A DNA stretch of 64,000 nt from Cryptomeria japonica (lineage: Eukaryota; Streptophyta; Pinopsida; Cupressales; Cupressaceae), in assembly GCF_030272615.1 (NCBI RefSeq), contig NC_081415.1, forward strand, positions 193,734,695-193,798,694, written 5' to 3'. This document shows positions 11,985-24,683 of this stretch, one piece after another. Within the stretch, counting starts at the first letter, position 1. Each line of letters starts with the position of its first letter. The position numbers and the translations under genes were made by a program. The notes below the pieces were generated by a model. That model did not search any database. It was not told the DNA's origin and saw nothing but the letters and a program-made list of their open reading frames with translations.

Positions 11985-13171
11985 ATACGTGCAACTTCCT
12001 CTCCTAGAAACTTAACTGATCCACCATCATATTTCTCAAGGTTGATAAACTTCTCTCTATCACCGATCATATGGCTTGAACATCTAGAGTCAATGATCCA
12101 TGCGTTTGGTTCCACTTTAGCATGTAGAGTAGTCTTTACAGATCCCTTATCTTCTGAACTTCTCGACTAACCATCATTGTTTTCTTCTATAACCAAGATC
12201 AAAGATTATTCATTTGAGTCATTGTCATCTTCTCCTTCAGATGAGTAGGCCTTTGTTGAACAAAAACTCCTCTTCTACTTGTCTCTATCATCTCTTCTAA
12301 TATCCCTATTATTTCCTCTATAGTTCTCCTTTCCTTTGTTATCATCATTAGGTCTTCCACCATAATCTTATTTATACATACATCTAGAAGCATAATGAAC
12401 TATTCTTCCATAATTACAATATTTTATTGCTAACTTACCTTTATACTTGCCAATTCCTCTCCTTAATCTTCTTACAATTTTTTCTTCAATCTCATCCAAG
12501 TCTTTATTCTCTTCTATTTCTTCATTAGGCTTCCTTGTGGCTTTGAATGTAGCTTCATTCCTTTCCTTTTTCATGTCATTGAATTCAACTATCTCAAAGG
12601 TAGCGAGCGAACTAGGGAGCTAATTTACAATGTACTTATTCATTTCATGGCTTTCCTCAATGACATACTTCTTAGGCTTATAGCTTTTGGGTAATGTTGT
12701 CGTTATCTTCCTTGCAAGTTCATTTTCTTCTACCGATCCACCAACACTTCTAAAGTGAACTTACAAATTCATTTAGTCAATGAATAAAGCCTTCAATGTT
12801 TTCATCATTATACATTCTCACATTCTCAAACTTGTGCTTTAGATTTGTAATCTTGACTTACTTTATCTTCTTATCACCTTCAAATAAACTCTTCAACTTA
12901 TCCCAAATTTATTTAGTTGACTTAGCCCCTATGACTTTGTTGAGCACATCATCATTCAAGCAAGTGACAATTGCAATGGTAGCCTTTGCATTACTCTCAT
13001 ATGCTTTGACTAGTAGGTTGTAGGACCATTCTATGGAGCAATTTAAACCTTCTTAATGCTTTTCTAAATTCTAGCAAACATAGTAGCCAAATGATATTCC
13101 ATCATTTCTCTCCAATAAGCATAATTCATGCCATCAAACTTTGGAGCCTTGAATGTGTAATCATGTGCCAT
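11985..13171 (-). pseudogene. Copia element J: broken gag and protease
   Basis: Read on the minus strand, ATG at 13171-13169 opens a copia-type Gag N-terminus (FDGMNYAYWREMM). Further on are the UBN2-like phrases IWDKLKSLFEGDKKIK and ITNLKHKFENVRMYNDENIE, now separated by several stop codons. A degenerate zinc knuckle (YCNYGRIVHYASRC) lies at about 12370-12430. About 11990-12115 encodes a copia protease active-site region, WIIDSRCSSHMIGD, in which the normal Asp-Ser-Gly reads Asp-Ser-Arg. Integrase and reverse transcriptase are missing to the left, so the element is truncated. A degenerate initiator-Met primer site (CGGTAATAGAG) precedes the gag, next to LTR J. Confidence 0.75.
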
Positions 13172-13228
13172 CTCAGACCTTCCTCAAGTAGTTAAGCTTC
13201 TTAAGAGGAACCTTACTCTATTACCGAT

Positions 13229-14803
13229 TGTTGAACACACCACAAAACTGAGAGGGAGGGGGGGTGAATCAGTCCAAACCTCAAAAGTAGTAAATTTCTG
13301 ATCTTCAAAATTTAAACCACAAGCATATAATCACAAAAAAAAAGTCATGAAAGAATAATGCACAACAAACACATGAACACCAAATTGACATGGAAAACCC
13401 AAGCAGGGAAAAACTATGGTGAGAATCGGACACAATATAAATATAATCTCTTACAATGTTGCCTCTAGAACCCATTGCTCTTGAGAGGACTTGCAGAATG
13501 AAGGCACACAACCTTAGGGAAAGATACACATGACTTGCAAAGTTGAAACATGTTGTTTTAGGAGAAAGATGCAAAAAGCGGCCAAGAGACTCACTATCTT
13601 CTAGTAGAGAAAGGATTATCATTACAAACTCATTCGACTTCAAACATTGTCACACTAAAAATATCATCATTAAAGCTCTTCACAATAGTCTTTCACACAT
13701 ATCCAATGTTAAATCTCCTTGTAAATCACCCACACACACTTCACACATTCCACACTTTCACTCATACATCCACACTCCTTTATATAGAGGATTGATCATC
13801 AAAACCCTTAATCAAGCCAACCACAGATATAATAAATAACATTACATAAATTTGGCCACCCAGACCAATAACAATCATTGGGGTCCACACCAAGAGATAA
13901 GGAGGACCCAAAAACATCATAACACTTATCATCCAAATGATTCCAATGAACCACACACATGAATACATCTTCCAAGATCAACATCAAATAAAACATGTTG
14001 ATAAGCACTCAAGCACATTAGCTAGTTGACCAAAAAAAATCTCCAATGCAAATTGCACAATACAGACCTATACACACAATGGTGATACCCAAAACATTAA
14101 CCGTACTCATCCTCCAAAGTAAACCTGTACCAAAATAATATGATCCAAGTATGATACAACATCACAACTAGCTAGAGACCAGACTAGCTAACAACACCAG
14201 ACTCATAGCACCATAACTCCACTAGCCAATCAAATTATCACCTAAAAACTAAACTGGAACATTACACAAACCATATGAGCAAATCCTCCAAACCACAACA
14301 CTTGAATCCATATATCCAAAAGCCACTACGCATCCTATGAACCTATTCTGATAGACAACTTTACTGTTAGAAATAGCACCAACCAACTTTGCCACCTGAA
14401 CAATAGTGGAACTACAAATTTGATAGTGCAATATACACAAAACATAGACATCACATTCAAAACCATATCACATAATCTTGACATATCGAAGGAATACAAG
14501 TCATTCTTCCACTGGGACATTAAATATTGTTTCTTGCATATTGAAACATCTACTGTACCACCCTTCCAAAAATACTTCAACATTTCCACAAGACAATTCA
14601 ACAATATCAGAACACATAAATACTTTTTCCTACATATTGAGAATTCCACTACACCAACATCTACAACTCAAGCAACAATACCAAAACACATAAATACTCA
14701 TTACTACATATTGGAACTTCCATTGCAGCAACCTTACTTCAACATCAACAACATAGGATAGGTTGACATCAATGACAACAAAGCACAACTCAAGTTTCCA
14801 ACA
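13229..14803 (-). repeat. LTR of copia element J (5' LTR, minus orientation)
   Basis: The left edge is TGTTGAACAC, next to the degenerate primer site of J. The right edge is ...TTTCCAACA. It contains the hairpin ACTGA-(G-run)-TCAGT at 13247-13273 and the motif TGGAAAACCC...GGGAAAAAC at about 13390, both shared with the LTRs of C, E and H. The second LTR of J is not in the window, so the right edge rests on similarity and is approximate. Confidence 0.65.
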
Positions 14804-16400
14804 CTTTCCTCACTCAACTTTTTCTGACCATTAGAGGGTTCAGATTTGAGCCCCTTTTTCTTAGACTATGGTATCTAGTGCCCTAGTCTAGTCCTAGTCA
14901 AGAAGTAAGGACAAAAATCAAAAACCTCAAATATGTCATTGGTTTAAGCAGAATCAAACACAATTAAGAAAAATAAGGAAAAACGCCAAGGTGATACCTC
15001 GACATGAAATTGTACGAGTATACAATTTACAACACTACAGGAAGAGGCTAGTCCTTAGCGTTGGAGGGCAGAAATGTGGCATCAAATGTGGAGGGTGATT
15101 ATGCTACTCAAAGGAAATAAAAACAACTCTACTACAACAAGTGAAAACAACAGAGGAGTTGAATAAGGAGCAACAAATCCAAATGTCAAAGGGGAGGCCA
15201 TGTGCTATTTATTGAATCCAAATGTCAAAGGGGAGGCCATGTACTATTTATTGAATCCAAATGTCAAAGGGGAGGCCAGGTACTATTTATTGAATCCAAA
15301 GTGTTGGGTGCAATCAAAATAGATTATGACCTAGTATTCTCTTCATGTGGTGACTACATAGTGTTGGATGCAACTAATTAAATACCAAGTCAAAGCTAAC
15401 AAAAAACACCTAGAACCTTATCCAAATGATTCTATAGAGTAATTGGTTGCAGTTTTAGATGTGTTCCTGCATGGGGGTATGTAGGGAGACCTACCAAACT
15501 TTGCACCAATGATGGTACACAACTTTCAAAAGAAGAGAATACAACTTGCCTACACTACAAATTAGATATGAAACACAATGCTTCACACCAAAACCTAATG
15601 CTATAACTAATGGTGATGCCAAGGAGAAACCAAATTATTTTTAGGAATTAAAGTTACAAATCAAAATCTGTAAAATTATTTGTGTTGGAGTAATTGTGTG
15701 ACTATTGATGAGGTGGAAATAAAATGTTGTTGAATCGAGGAAATGCGTTGCAAATAAACTAGATGTTGAATGGAAATTTGTTGCAAATAAACACCTTCTA
15801 TAGTTCCATCAGTCTCAGAAACAACTGCTACAAGAAATTTTTTTTACATGCCTAATTACATAGCCTAAACAAAGCACTTGTAACAAAATAAATTCACTAG
15901 AGCAATGCAAAAAACTGGAGCCTTGGACCTACAAAAACCAATGTAGACTGCCTTCCAAATAGGGCAATGAAGGCTAAAATTTCTATTGGTTAAAAATTTT
16001 GTAAACTTTTGAGGTTTACAGAATGTTGGTTTCAGCCACGGTATGTGAGATTTAATCTCTCCCATTTATAAGGGAAGGCTCCCCCTTTTCTTATTTCTCT
16101 AAACAACTTTAAACAAAAATATAACTATCAATCCTATTCGAAGCTTGGGCATTACACCATCTCATTCTCTTCTTTTAGAACAAAATTTTATCCTTTTCTC
16201 TATTTTCGGAAATGATATTACAATTAAGAGCAATAATAATTTAGAAAACTACCAAGTTCTTAAGAAACAACCTAAGAGCATATCAACAAAATTTACATAT
16301 AATAAAGAAACAAAGCTTCTATAAAAGCACAAAGTCTTCCATTACTTCTCGAGATGAGAAAAATAGTAATGAAGCACAAAGTCTTTAGTAAACTATTATC
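14804..16400. other. Intergenic or decayed repeat DNA up to element D
   Basis: No gene is recognised. The stretch contains a 39-bp tandem repeat (separate entry). Its last five bases, TTATC (16396-16400), are one copy of the target-site duplication of element D. The same pre-insertion DNA therefore continues at 48704. Confidence 0.5.
15176..15292 (+). repeat. Three 39-bp tandem repeats
   Basis: The unit AATCCAAATGTCAAAGGGGA followed by GGCCATGTGCTATTTATTG starts at 15176, 15215 and 15254. A fourth partial start lies at 15293. The copies differ by only one or two bases. No coding role is seen. Confidence 0.85.
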
Positions 16401-17600
16401 TATAGGGGAGGAGAGTTTCCCCCTCCAAGATGATAAATCTTAGAAGGCAAATCTATCTGTCGCTACCTCTTCGAACAAGTGCTAAGATGAGCGAGGGGAT
16501 AACAAACAACTATGATAGCTACACTTACAATAGATAAACAACAAAATTATAATGCAGAAACAATAAATACACAGAAACCAAATTTATAGAATGATGTAGC
16601 ACTAGAAACAGGTTATACCTTCCAACCAAAGAGCTCTTGGGTTTAGGATGCCAGTGTGGGGCGCAGACAACAGTGCAGAGCGTTGTAGTCCGCACGACCC
16701 GTAGACAGAGAAACTCCCAGAAATAGACCTGCATGTAGTTATTTACGCGCAGAACCTGTACATCACCTGCACACACTAAGATGGGGAAATTGTTTGGGCT
16801 ATATAGGGGCTTGCCTCAATCAAACCCCCGTTTAGGTGTTTCCACCACCACGAATAGCCAGATAGATAGATTGGAAAAATAAATTGGAACTTGGTAAATT
16901 GGAAAATAAATGGAAATGGAAACTAAACTTCGTTTAAAAGAAGCTAACTCCTATTGCATACAATAAATATTGGAAGATATTGGAATATTGGAAATAAATA
17001 TTTAACAATGCAAAGGACTCATTGCATGTAAAAGAGATTGGTAAAAGAGAGAAGGAGAATGAGCATGAAGCCAAACCCATCGATATTTGGATTCGTGAGC
17101 GTGATGAAGCCCACTTGATCACTTTGTTGCTAAGAAGCCACCACAAGATGATTGTAGCTTGATATTGGTAGAGTGTATATCCAAGAGCATGAAGAGAGGA
17201 GTAAGATATCAAGAGCACAATGAGAGATAAGAGCCAAGAACCCAAGATTGGGAACCCTTGAAAATGAGCTAGGAAGGGTTCTTAAACCCAAAAGCGGCAC
17301 AGAGAGCCGTTACGATGAAACATGAGCCAAAGGACACGCGTTGGCTCATGTTTGACTCTCTGCCAGATTCAAGATTTGGCCATCTTTTCTGGACATTAGT
17401 GCAACGAGCGGACGTCCTTGCATCGCATTGACATCCATCAAAAGGTAGGCCCAAAGGATCTTTCAAGGCATTTCAATGCACCTTGTCTTTCGAGCCCATG
17501 ATGCCAAAATAACACAATTTTGATCATGGATTCATCATAAATGCACTACGCATCATGCTTAAGTGTCATAAATGCACTAGGCGCATTTTAGGACACTACA
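16401..17600 (-). repeat. 3' LTR of element D
   Basis: It begins TATAGGGGAG on the plus strand, where the other copy has TGTAGGGGAG (so the terminal TG is mutated), and ends GGACACTACA. It is collinear with 47496-48703 over the whole length. The short minus-strand reading frames inside both LTRs match only because the LTRs match. Confidence 0.92.
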
Positions 17601-17615
17601 TTTTGCCCCCACTTT
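17601..17615 (-). other. Polypurine tract of element D
   Basis: The minus strand reads AAAGTGGGGGCAAAA directly before the 3' LTR, as expected for the plus-strand primer of a Ty3/gypsy element. The next ~250 bp up to 17873 is noncoding D sequence, ending in the CTACT target duplication of element C. Confidence 0.7.
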
Positions 17616-17873
17616 AGTGGACTGATCGACTGTAGGGATCAATTGCACTAAAGTAGTTTGGAAAGATATGTTTATTAACCTCATGTAGTGCAATAAATGT
17701 AGTAGATGCAATAAATACTTAGCCAAAAAGGATACTGTAGAAGCCATAGAGATCAAGTCAATGATCACGAGCAATGTCCCCAAGTATCCATGAGGAAATA
17801 TAATGTTTGGTATGATGAATTCCATACTGCAAGACTGGAAAAGTTGTCAGCACGAAAAATTGAGGAAGCTACT

Positions 17874-18393
17874 TGTTAAAGTCAGAGATCACTGACAGGG
17901 GGGGTGAATCAGTGATCTACTAGAAATCAAATCCTCAAACTTATTCTTTATTCACTAGTTAGCAATGCATAATAAAAAAGAACATAAACATGCAACAAAG
18001 AATACACAAATCCACAACACCAAAATTTTTGCGTGGAAACCCAAAAAGGGAAAAACCATGGTGGGGCTGGAACCCACAATATTCATATCCTATGGCTAGG
18101 AGTACATAAATATTACATAGATGGGGAATGCACTTACATTCAGGCTCAATGTCTAGAGCTCACTGATCAATTACAATTGCCCAGAAGGCTACAACCTTCA
18201 GGGAAGTCTCCCTGACTTACAATTTGATTACAACAGAGAAATACAATGAAATGAACTCTCAATTAGCATCTAACTATGCAAGAATGAGTTTCAATTAAGC
18301 ACTGAATCTCTCAGTGTCTTTGCTCTACTGAATACTTTATTTCTATCTCAATCAGCTACCGGTTGGTCTAAAAGCAAAGTGCGCATGTGAAAC
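17874..18393 (-). repeat. 3' LTR of element C, first part (split by A)
   Basis: It starts TGTTAAAGTC and matches 37901-38420 of the other LTR up to GTGAAAC, where element A was inserted. It carries the perfect 10-bp stem AGATCACTGA / TCAGTGATCT (17886-17918) around a G-run loop. It also carries the motif GTGGAAACCC...GGGAAAAACCA at 18032-18060. The rest of this LTR is at 25812-26276. Confidence 0.9.
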
Positions 18394-19520
18394 TGTTGGC
18401 TTGATGATGATTGTAATGTATTCATCATTTGTTGTCATTGATGAAACACTCACACACACACACATATGACTATATTAACTACCAGTGTAACTTCAATTGT
18501 TTACTCTGTCAACCGGTATGTTAGAGGTTATATACTAAGAGGTTCATCTCTAACCGATACTTTGTGTCAACCGGTATGTGCATAAGATACAGTCTGTGAT
18601 TATACTAAGTTGGCATCAAGATGAAGATCAAGATGGAGATCAAGCGGATATTTAAGGACAACGGTTCATATGTTTTATTCAAACCGGTATTTGATTGTTC
18701 CAATCGGTATTTGGTAATTTTGTGATGAGTTACCACATTTCGTGATGAGTTATTTGCACTGACTTCTTGGCGGCAATTTTTGTGATGAGATGATCACTTG
18801 TCCAGATACACTACACCTAGGAAATTGTGTTATTATTTCTTAAGGCCGACATTAAATCATCAGGTCTATATATTGACATCGCAATGAATTATTGGAGAGA
18901 GTGAAAAGTGTTATGTTATGTGCGAAGGTAAAAAGAGTTAAGTTGTAGAGTATGCAGAAGAGCAGTGTTGAATATGTTTAGAAGGATCTGATTAAGCAAG
19001 TATTGTGCTACTCAAAACAGATCAAACCATTCTTGCTATTTTCTAACCATTACAATAGAATCAAATCCCCTAACCGGGTAAGCTCTAACAAGCTTCAATG
19101 TATAAATCCTTTAATAGGATGATCCATTAGTTTGGATTCAAAAATCCTCCATCGAGGTTCCTCCTAACAGGGTACTACCTTTAATAGGGTATAAGCTTCT
19201 AATCAAGCTTTGGGATCTCTAACAAGATTCACTCCTAGAAGTGCACTTTGTAGACCTTAACCGGCCAGTTATCTATTACTGCAGATAGTTAACTTGTGAG
19301 TTCCATCTCACCGTGGTTTTTACATATTTGGGTTTTTCGCATACAAACACTTGTGTTATGGTGGATGCTTTACTTTTTGTGGATGTTGTTATATCATTTT
19401 GGATTGCATGCATTATGTTTAAAAGCTTTGTTAAGTTCATCTACCGGTTAGTGTTTGAAGTAGTTTTATTTTTGGTGTCACTGATTCACCCCCACCTATT
19501 AGTGCTTTTCAAGTCCATCA
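18394..19520 (+). repeat. 5' LTR of element A
   Basis: Begins TGTTGGCTTGATGATGATTG and ends CAAGTCCATCA just before the primer site. A stem CACTGA / TTAGTG with a C-rich loop lies at 19479-19504, near the end. TGGTTTTT...GGGTTTTTC at about 19313-19340 is the sense version of the GGAAA-CCC motif seen in the other LTRs. Confidence 0.93.
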
Positions 19521-19522
19521 AT

Positions 19523-19535
19523 TGGTATCAGAGCC
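19523..19535 (+). other. Primer binding site of element A (initiator Met tRNA)
   Basis: TGGTATCAGAGCC, two bases after the LTR end, is complementary to the 3' end of plant initiator Met tRNA. This is the primer most common in plant LTR retrotransposons. Confidence 0.9.
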
Positions 19536-19582
19536 TAACTTCTTTGAAGCCTAATCGCTTAGAAGGGAGCCTTGAATCCACC

Positions 19583-20840
19583 ATGGGGGACATGAGCTAC
19601 TTCGAGATGGCTAGAGAGCTAGAAGCTAGCAGAAATGAACTTGAAACCCTTAGGGTCAAATTGAAAGCTTCACAAGTCAAAAGGAGAGAGCTAACTGAAC
19701 AACTATTAGAGATATCTAATAATAGCTCTTCAGATGAAGCCAATATTGATGCTTTAGTAGAGGAAGTTGAAAAGTTAAATGGTGAGAAACTGAATTTGAG
19801 GAGAGAGCTAGAAGGTCTCACTATATGAGTTGTTGAAGATCTTATCAAGGAAAGAGATCAAGAGATTACAAAGATTAAATGGGAAAGTGTCACTATGCAT
19901 GAGCATTTGATTGCTGAAAGAGAAGAAAAGGAGAACCTGCAACTAGATCTTGAACTAGCATCATCTTTGAGAGAGAACCTGTCAAAGCATAATGAAGATC
20001 TCACCAAACACCTTACTAAAGCTAATGAGAAATTGGAGAAGTTTAGCAGAAGTTCTACCATGCTAGAAGAACAAATTCAATCACAAAAAATGAAGGGTGA
20101 TATCTCTAGACTTGGTTTTCACACAATTGAAAAGGGTGAATCCTCCAGTATAAAGAGCAACAATCCTAAGAAAAAATATGCTCCTAGGATCAATAAGCCT
20201 ACCCGTAAGAAGGTCTTTAAACCTATTTGTTTTGTTTACCATAAATTTGGTCACACTATAAATGTTTGTAGAGACAAACCTAACAGAAATGCAAGTTACA
20301 ATACTAATGCTAGGTATGTGTCCAAGAAATTTGAAGGTCATTGCTTCACATGTGGAATGTATGGACATAGATCTGTTGAGTGCAGATATGGAGAAAACAA
20401 TCCCATACCACACATGCATCCAAGACCAGATGAGGAACTTTGACAACCGGGTAAACCTGAACTGGCAAAGATCCTACAACAACTGGTTTAATCCATTTGA
20501 GATGGAAAAGGTAACAAATGTTACTTGCACCATCTGTAATAACTTTGGTCATGTGGCTATGAATTGCAGAAGAAGAACAAGAAGAGGAAATGTAGGACCT
20601 TAGAGATCATTTGGTATGGCCTGTTATCATTGTAACAAACCGGGGCACTTAGGAAAATCTTGTAGATCCATAAATAGCAAACCGGTCAATTCTTCTAAGG
20701 ATCAGAAAGGAAAGCATAAAGTTAATGTTGAAGAAACCAGAGAGGAAATGAATCGAATTTGGAAGAAGAAAAGTGATGACTCACCTGGAGAAGAAACTGT
20801 TCCTTCACCTAGTGAAGAGAACCCTGCACCGGTGACTTAA
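19583..20840 (+). pseudogene. Gag-like ORF of element A (coiled coil + zinc knuckles)
   Basis: The likely start is ATG at 19583 in an excellent context (CCACCATGG). The same frame upstream only reads through the LTR. The N-terminal ~180 residues are charged and heptad-rich (coiled coil). The C-terminal part has CCHC zinc knuckles CFTCGMYGHRSVEC, CTICNNFGHVAMNC and CYHCNKPGHLGKSC, plus one degenerate copy in which a Cys is Tyr (CFVYHKFGHTINVC). An acidic/Pro-rich tail ends at 20840. Breaks: in-frame TGA at 19826-19828, a frameshift near 20430, and TAG near 20601. Zinc knuckles of this kind bind the element's RNA in Gag particles. Homologous to the gag ORFs of B and C. Confidence 0.85.
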
Positions 20841-21294
20841 GCCTTTTTAATATGGCTAAGGGGAGCTTAACGGTTAAAATACCTCTGGACCCCTTGTGAA
20901 AAATGAGAGGGAAAAGAATTTTGAAACATGAAATTTTGGTAACTTTTTGTCAATATGTTATCAACCGGTTTCCCCCTTGAGCAGTGAAATTAGGGTTTGT
21001 AACCCTAACGAGCGAGCATTTAATGTAGTAGGTAAAAAGGATAAAAGCGAGTTTTACTTTGTCATTTTTACCCTAACACATTCAAGAAATAAATTTGGAG
21101 CGCTTGCTGAGCTAAGAAAGATTGTTTTGTTGTTAATTGCCGAATTATTTCATGATTTGTGAAATTAAGCTGAATTGAAGGTTGCAGAAGGTCGAACTGG
21201 TGTGCACTTGGGCATTTCAATCGGTAAACGGGGCAATGTGTGCGAATCTAGGTATTTTCCTTGAATATTCTACTTCAAATTTTGTATATCTATA

Positions 21295-24227
21295 ATGGCA
21301 TCGACTTCAAAGAGTGTAGAGAGGTTAATGATTACTTCTGAGCCTATGGAAGCTGTAAAGGCAGAACAAATTATGTCGTATAATGCATTGTCACAAGTCT
21401 CGAGTGGTGTTTTGATCAAAGGATATTTATCTAGATATATTGACTATAAGATAGAAGATCTAGGATCTCTATACATCTACACACAATTGAAATCACTTTG
21501 TGATGAGAACGGTAAGATTAAGACAAAGTATGCTAGTGTTTTTGAAAAGGGTTTTCATAATGCCGCTTATTTTCTTGAAGATTTCAAAGAAGCGCATATT
21601 AGAATCATTTTGAGTCGAGTTCATGGAGAAAACACATATTTAAAAAGAACTCACACAATTTCAAAGGAAGCCATTCAGGTTGTGACTAGCTATTTCTCAA
21701 CCGGTGAAGTACCTGAGTTAAGGAGAATTTCTAAGGATACTATCTTCAACTTAACCGGTTCTACATCTGATGGGCATGCTTTTTTCTATTAACAACATTA
21801 AAGATCCTACAGTAAAACTAGTAGCAATGGTAATAGGATACCGAGTATTTTACTCTAGTAGACTTAACAGTGTTCCTTCAACATCAATTCATACAGCTCA
21901 CAAAATGATTGTTGATAATGAAAATATGATCTCCATGAAGCAATCAGGAGTCAATTGTTTTTGAATTTGCAATCTATCAAAAAGGATAACAGTTTGAAAT
22001 TCAAGTTTGGTCAGCTATTAGTTGGATTATTCTTTTATTTTTAAAATTTTCTACCAGGAATTGGAGACATTGAGTGGTCGAAGGACTCACCGGTCTCGGC
22101 ATAAATTAAGAACAACATCAAGGCTATAAAGAATACTTTCCTTGCTGCCATGAATAAGTATTTCAATGAGTTTCAAAAGAAGATGAGTATGAGAATGAGA
22201 CTACTAGAAGAAGTGATAAAACACTTTGAAAAAGATATAATCTTCACTGTTACCACTGACTTTTGCTTGATGCAAGCAATTGAGCCAAGAGAGGAAAAAA
22301 TAGAAGACATGAGTTATGAGGTAAACTATGATCTACTAGTTGGTTATGCGAACACCCTATTAGCATCTCCTAAAGACAAAAAAAGGAAAAATTGGACATT
22401 GTGGCAGTCCAAGATGCACTTGCACAAACTAGTACTGCACATATTAAAAGTGCAAGAGGAAAGAATAAAAAATTTGATGAAGCATCTCCAACAATAAAGA
22501 GTACTAGGGGTATCTGCAGTGTCCTAACCAAAAAGGAACCGAAACCCAAAGTATATATTAAGAAGGAGACAAAGAAGAGAGGCAAAAAATTAATTTTGCT
22601 ACCAGAGTTTGAGGGAACGGATTTTGATGAAGAACTAAAGAAGGAAAAAACAATCGGCATAATATCCAAGAAGGTTAAGGAAGTGCCAAAGGCAACTGTG
22701 CCTATTGATATAGCATCTTTCAAGCCAGAAACCCATTTTGAAAGAACAATGAAGACACTAAAGAGGAATAGGTTTGACAATGCAAAAGAGCATTTTGATT
22801 CCTTCACTGAAAATGAGAAAGAGCAAGTGATTCAATAGGTAATCACTCATCTGTGTCATTATAGTAGATATCCACATGAATTAGAAAAGGATATCTCAAA
22901 TTCTTTGTATACTATTCTTTTGAATAAATGGGAGGAAGCTATTAAATTAGAAAAATAAATCATTGGTGAGGTATTTGTATAATATTTCTCTAAATTTTCT
23001 AAAGATGATATTAGTGCCTTAGTTGCTCAATACAAATCTCAATTTACATTCAAAGCAAGAAGGCTGAAGTTACTTAGTGGAAAGAAGGCAATTGTTGAAA
23101 CTGAGACCCATCAAATTGCCTATGAAATTAGAAAAATGGAAGAACTCATCCAATCCTCTATGAATGAGGATAATGTTGCTGATGATGTTAATCAACCGAA
23201 AATGGATGAAGAAGAGATTATTCAACCCGATGAGGTCTATCCTCTCAAGAAAAAGGATGAATCCATTATTCATGTTGTTGATGATGTTCATGACATAGTT
23301 GACCTATCTAGAGATAACACTGCACTAGATATGGAGCCTCCTGCAAATGCTGATGTACAAGTTACCTTAGTTGAGAAACTGACAACTCAACTAAAAGTGG
23401 ACAATCCACTGGCAACAGAACAACTAGATAAACCCCAATCTCCACTGGTCATTCAAGTTATTCAGAAGGAGCCTACTGAAATTGTTGTCACGCAGTCCTT
23501 TGAAAAGGAAACAAAGAAGAATATTGAGAAAGCGATCATTAAAGTCGTATCCTCTGAACTGGCAAAGCAAAAATAGATTGATGAGGATGATGATGAGTCT
23601 TTGAGTATCTCAAGAACCATTGATGTAGACAATATGGGTGCTTCAGAAATGATGAAGATTGCAAATGTCATGCAATCTAGAGCGCATAAGAAGAGATTGA
23701 AAGAGCAAAGGGTTGAAGCTGAAACAATTCAGACTGCAGTAGATATTTTATCTGGTCTACTACCGGAAACATCTATAACACATCTATATAAACCTATTAG
23801 CAAACTTGGTCAGTTAGTTGCAGATGTATGTGATCAAATCAAGTCACTAGAAGATGCTGCTCAACTGTATGCTGAAAAGAGTCACAAGAAGAAATATGGA
23901 GAAAAATTGGCAAAGGATATTGATAGTGGCAAAATGACTCTATCACACAATAAAATTTTGTTGAGTAAAGATATTGAAATGGGAGGAAAGTATATTACTT
24001 CTACCTCCAATGTTACGTTCTTTTATTTTGACATTTCAAAAAGTCAAATTCAAACAGAGCAAGAATTGGAAAGAATATGCAAGGCATATGTCCCACTCCA
24101 GGACTCTATACTTGCTGTTAGCAAATCTGTAGATGATTTGCATAGTAGACTGGACATCTATGATAATGAGAAGGAAAAGAGACTCCGATCTCTTAAAGAA
24201 CTCAAAAGTCAGCTCACATCACAGTAG
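21295..24227 (+). pseudogene. ORF2 of element A, unknown function
   Basis: Starts MASTSK at 21295. The first 165 residues align with ORF2 of B and C: ILSRVHGENTYLKR, HTISKEAI, LRRISKDTI and, after a frameshift near 21775, VIGYRVFYSSRLNSV. Further frameshifts lie near 21960 and 22385, with in-frame stops at 22836, 22954-22980 and 23574. The second half is Lys/Glu-rich, with coiled-coil segments (for example 23601-24227). No enzyme motif is recognised. It occupies the place pol would take in an autonomous element. It may correspond to the env-like or extra ORF carried by some plant copia elements, but this is an inference. Confidence 0.7.
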
Positions 24228-24522
24228 ACATACTTCATAGAGCCCACTCCAATGTAGAAGCTATCCTAGCAACCCCTGAAACTTGCACACTAGACTCAAT
24301 GGAAGAATTTCTTTCATAGCTGATGTCTACATTTGAGTATACTGAGAACATATTGGAATCATGGGAAAATGCTTTGTCACAGATGAAGAAGAGCTACAAT
24401 GATATTTTTATGAGATTAGCTAATGCATGAAATTTTAATTTATTGTTGTATATGCTGAACACTTTGATACAAATTTTCTATATATATATATATATATTAC
24501 CTTTTCAATTTGGTATTGTTGT

Positions 24523-24683
24523 CAAAGGGGGAGTAGAAATATGTATGTGTGTTTTTGAAAATTTTGTATAATGTATGCATTAAGGGGGAGCATGAGTAAA
24601 TGTGTAAATTTGTTGTGTATGCACACTTAGCGGTATTACTATAAAATTTTCTAAGTGTTGCCATCAATGCCAAAGGGGGAGAT
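24523..24683 (+). other. Three purine tracts before the 3' LTR of element A
   Basis: CAAAGGGGGAGTAG (24523), TAAGGGGGAGCATG (24581) and CAAAGGGGGAGAT (24671-24683) precede the 3' LTR. The last one abuts the LTR and should be the true polypurine tract. The upstream two resemble it closely, and the same triple arrangement is seen in B and C. Confidence 0.75.

Noticed and set aside
13305-14761. Several 60-110 residue frames on both strands
   Set aside because: They lie inside LTR J and have no motif or consistent codon pattern.
15176-15292. CRISPR-like array of 39-bp repeats
   Set aside because: The copies are directly adjacent without spacers, in a plant genome. It is a simple tandem repeat.
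16525-17466. Minus-strand frames also present at 47619-48569
   Set aside because: Similarity is due to the two LTRs of element D. The frames contain different breaks and no domain.
19313-19582. Upstream extension of the gag frame of element A with hydrophobic residues
   Set aside because: It is LTR and primer-site sequence read in frame. The hydrophobic run is not conserved as protein, and ATG at 19583 is the better start. The 3' LTR gives the same frame at 25599-25844.
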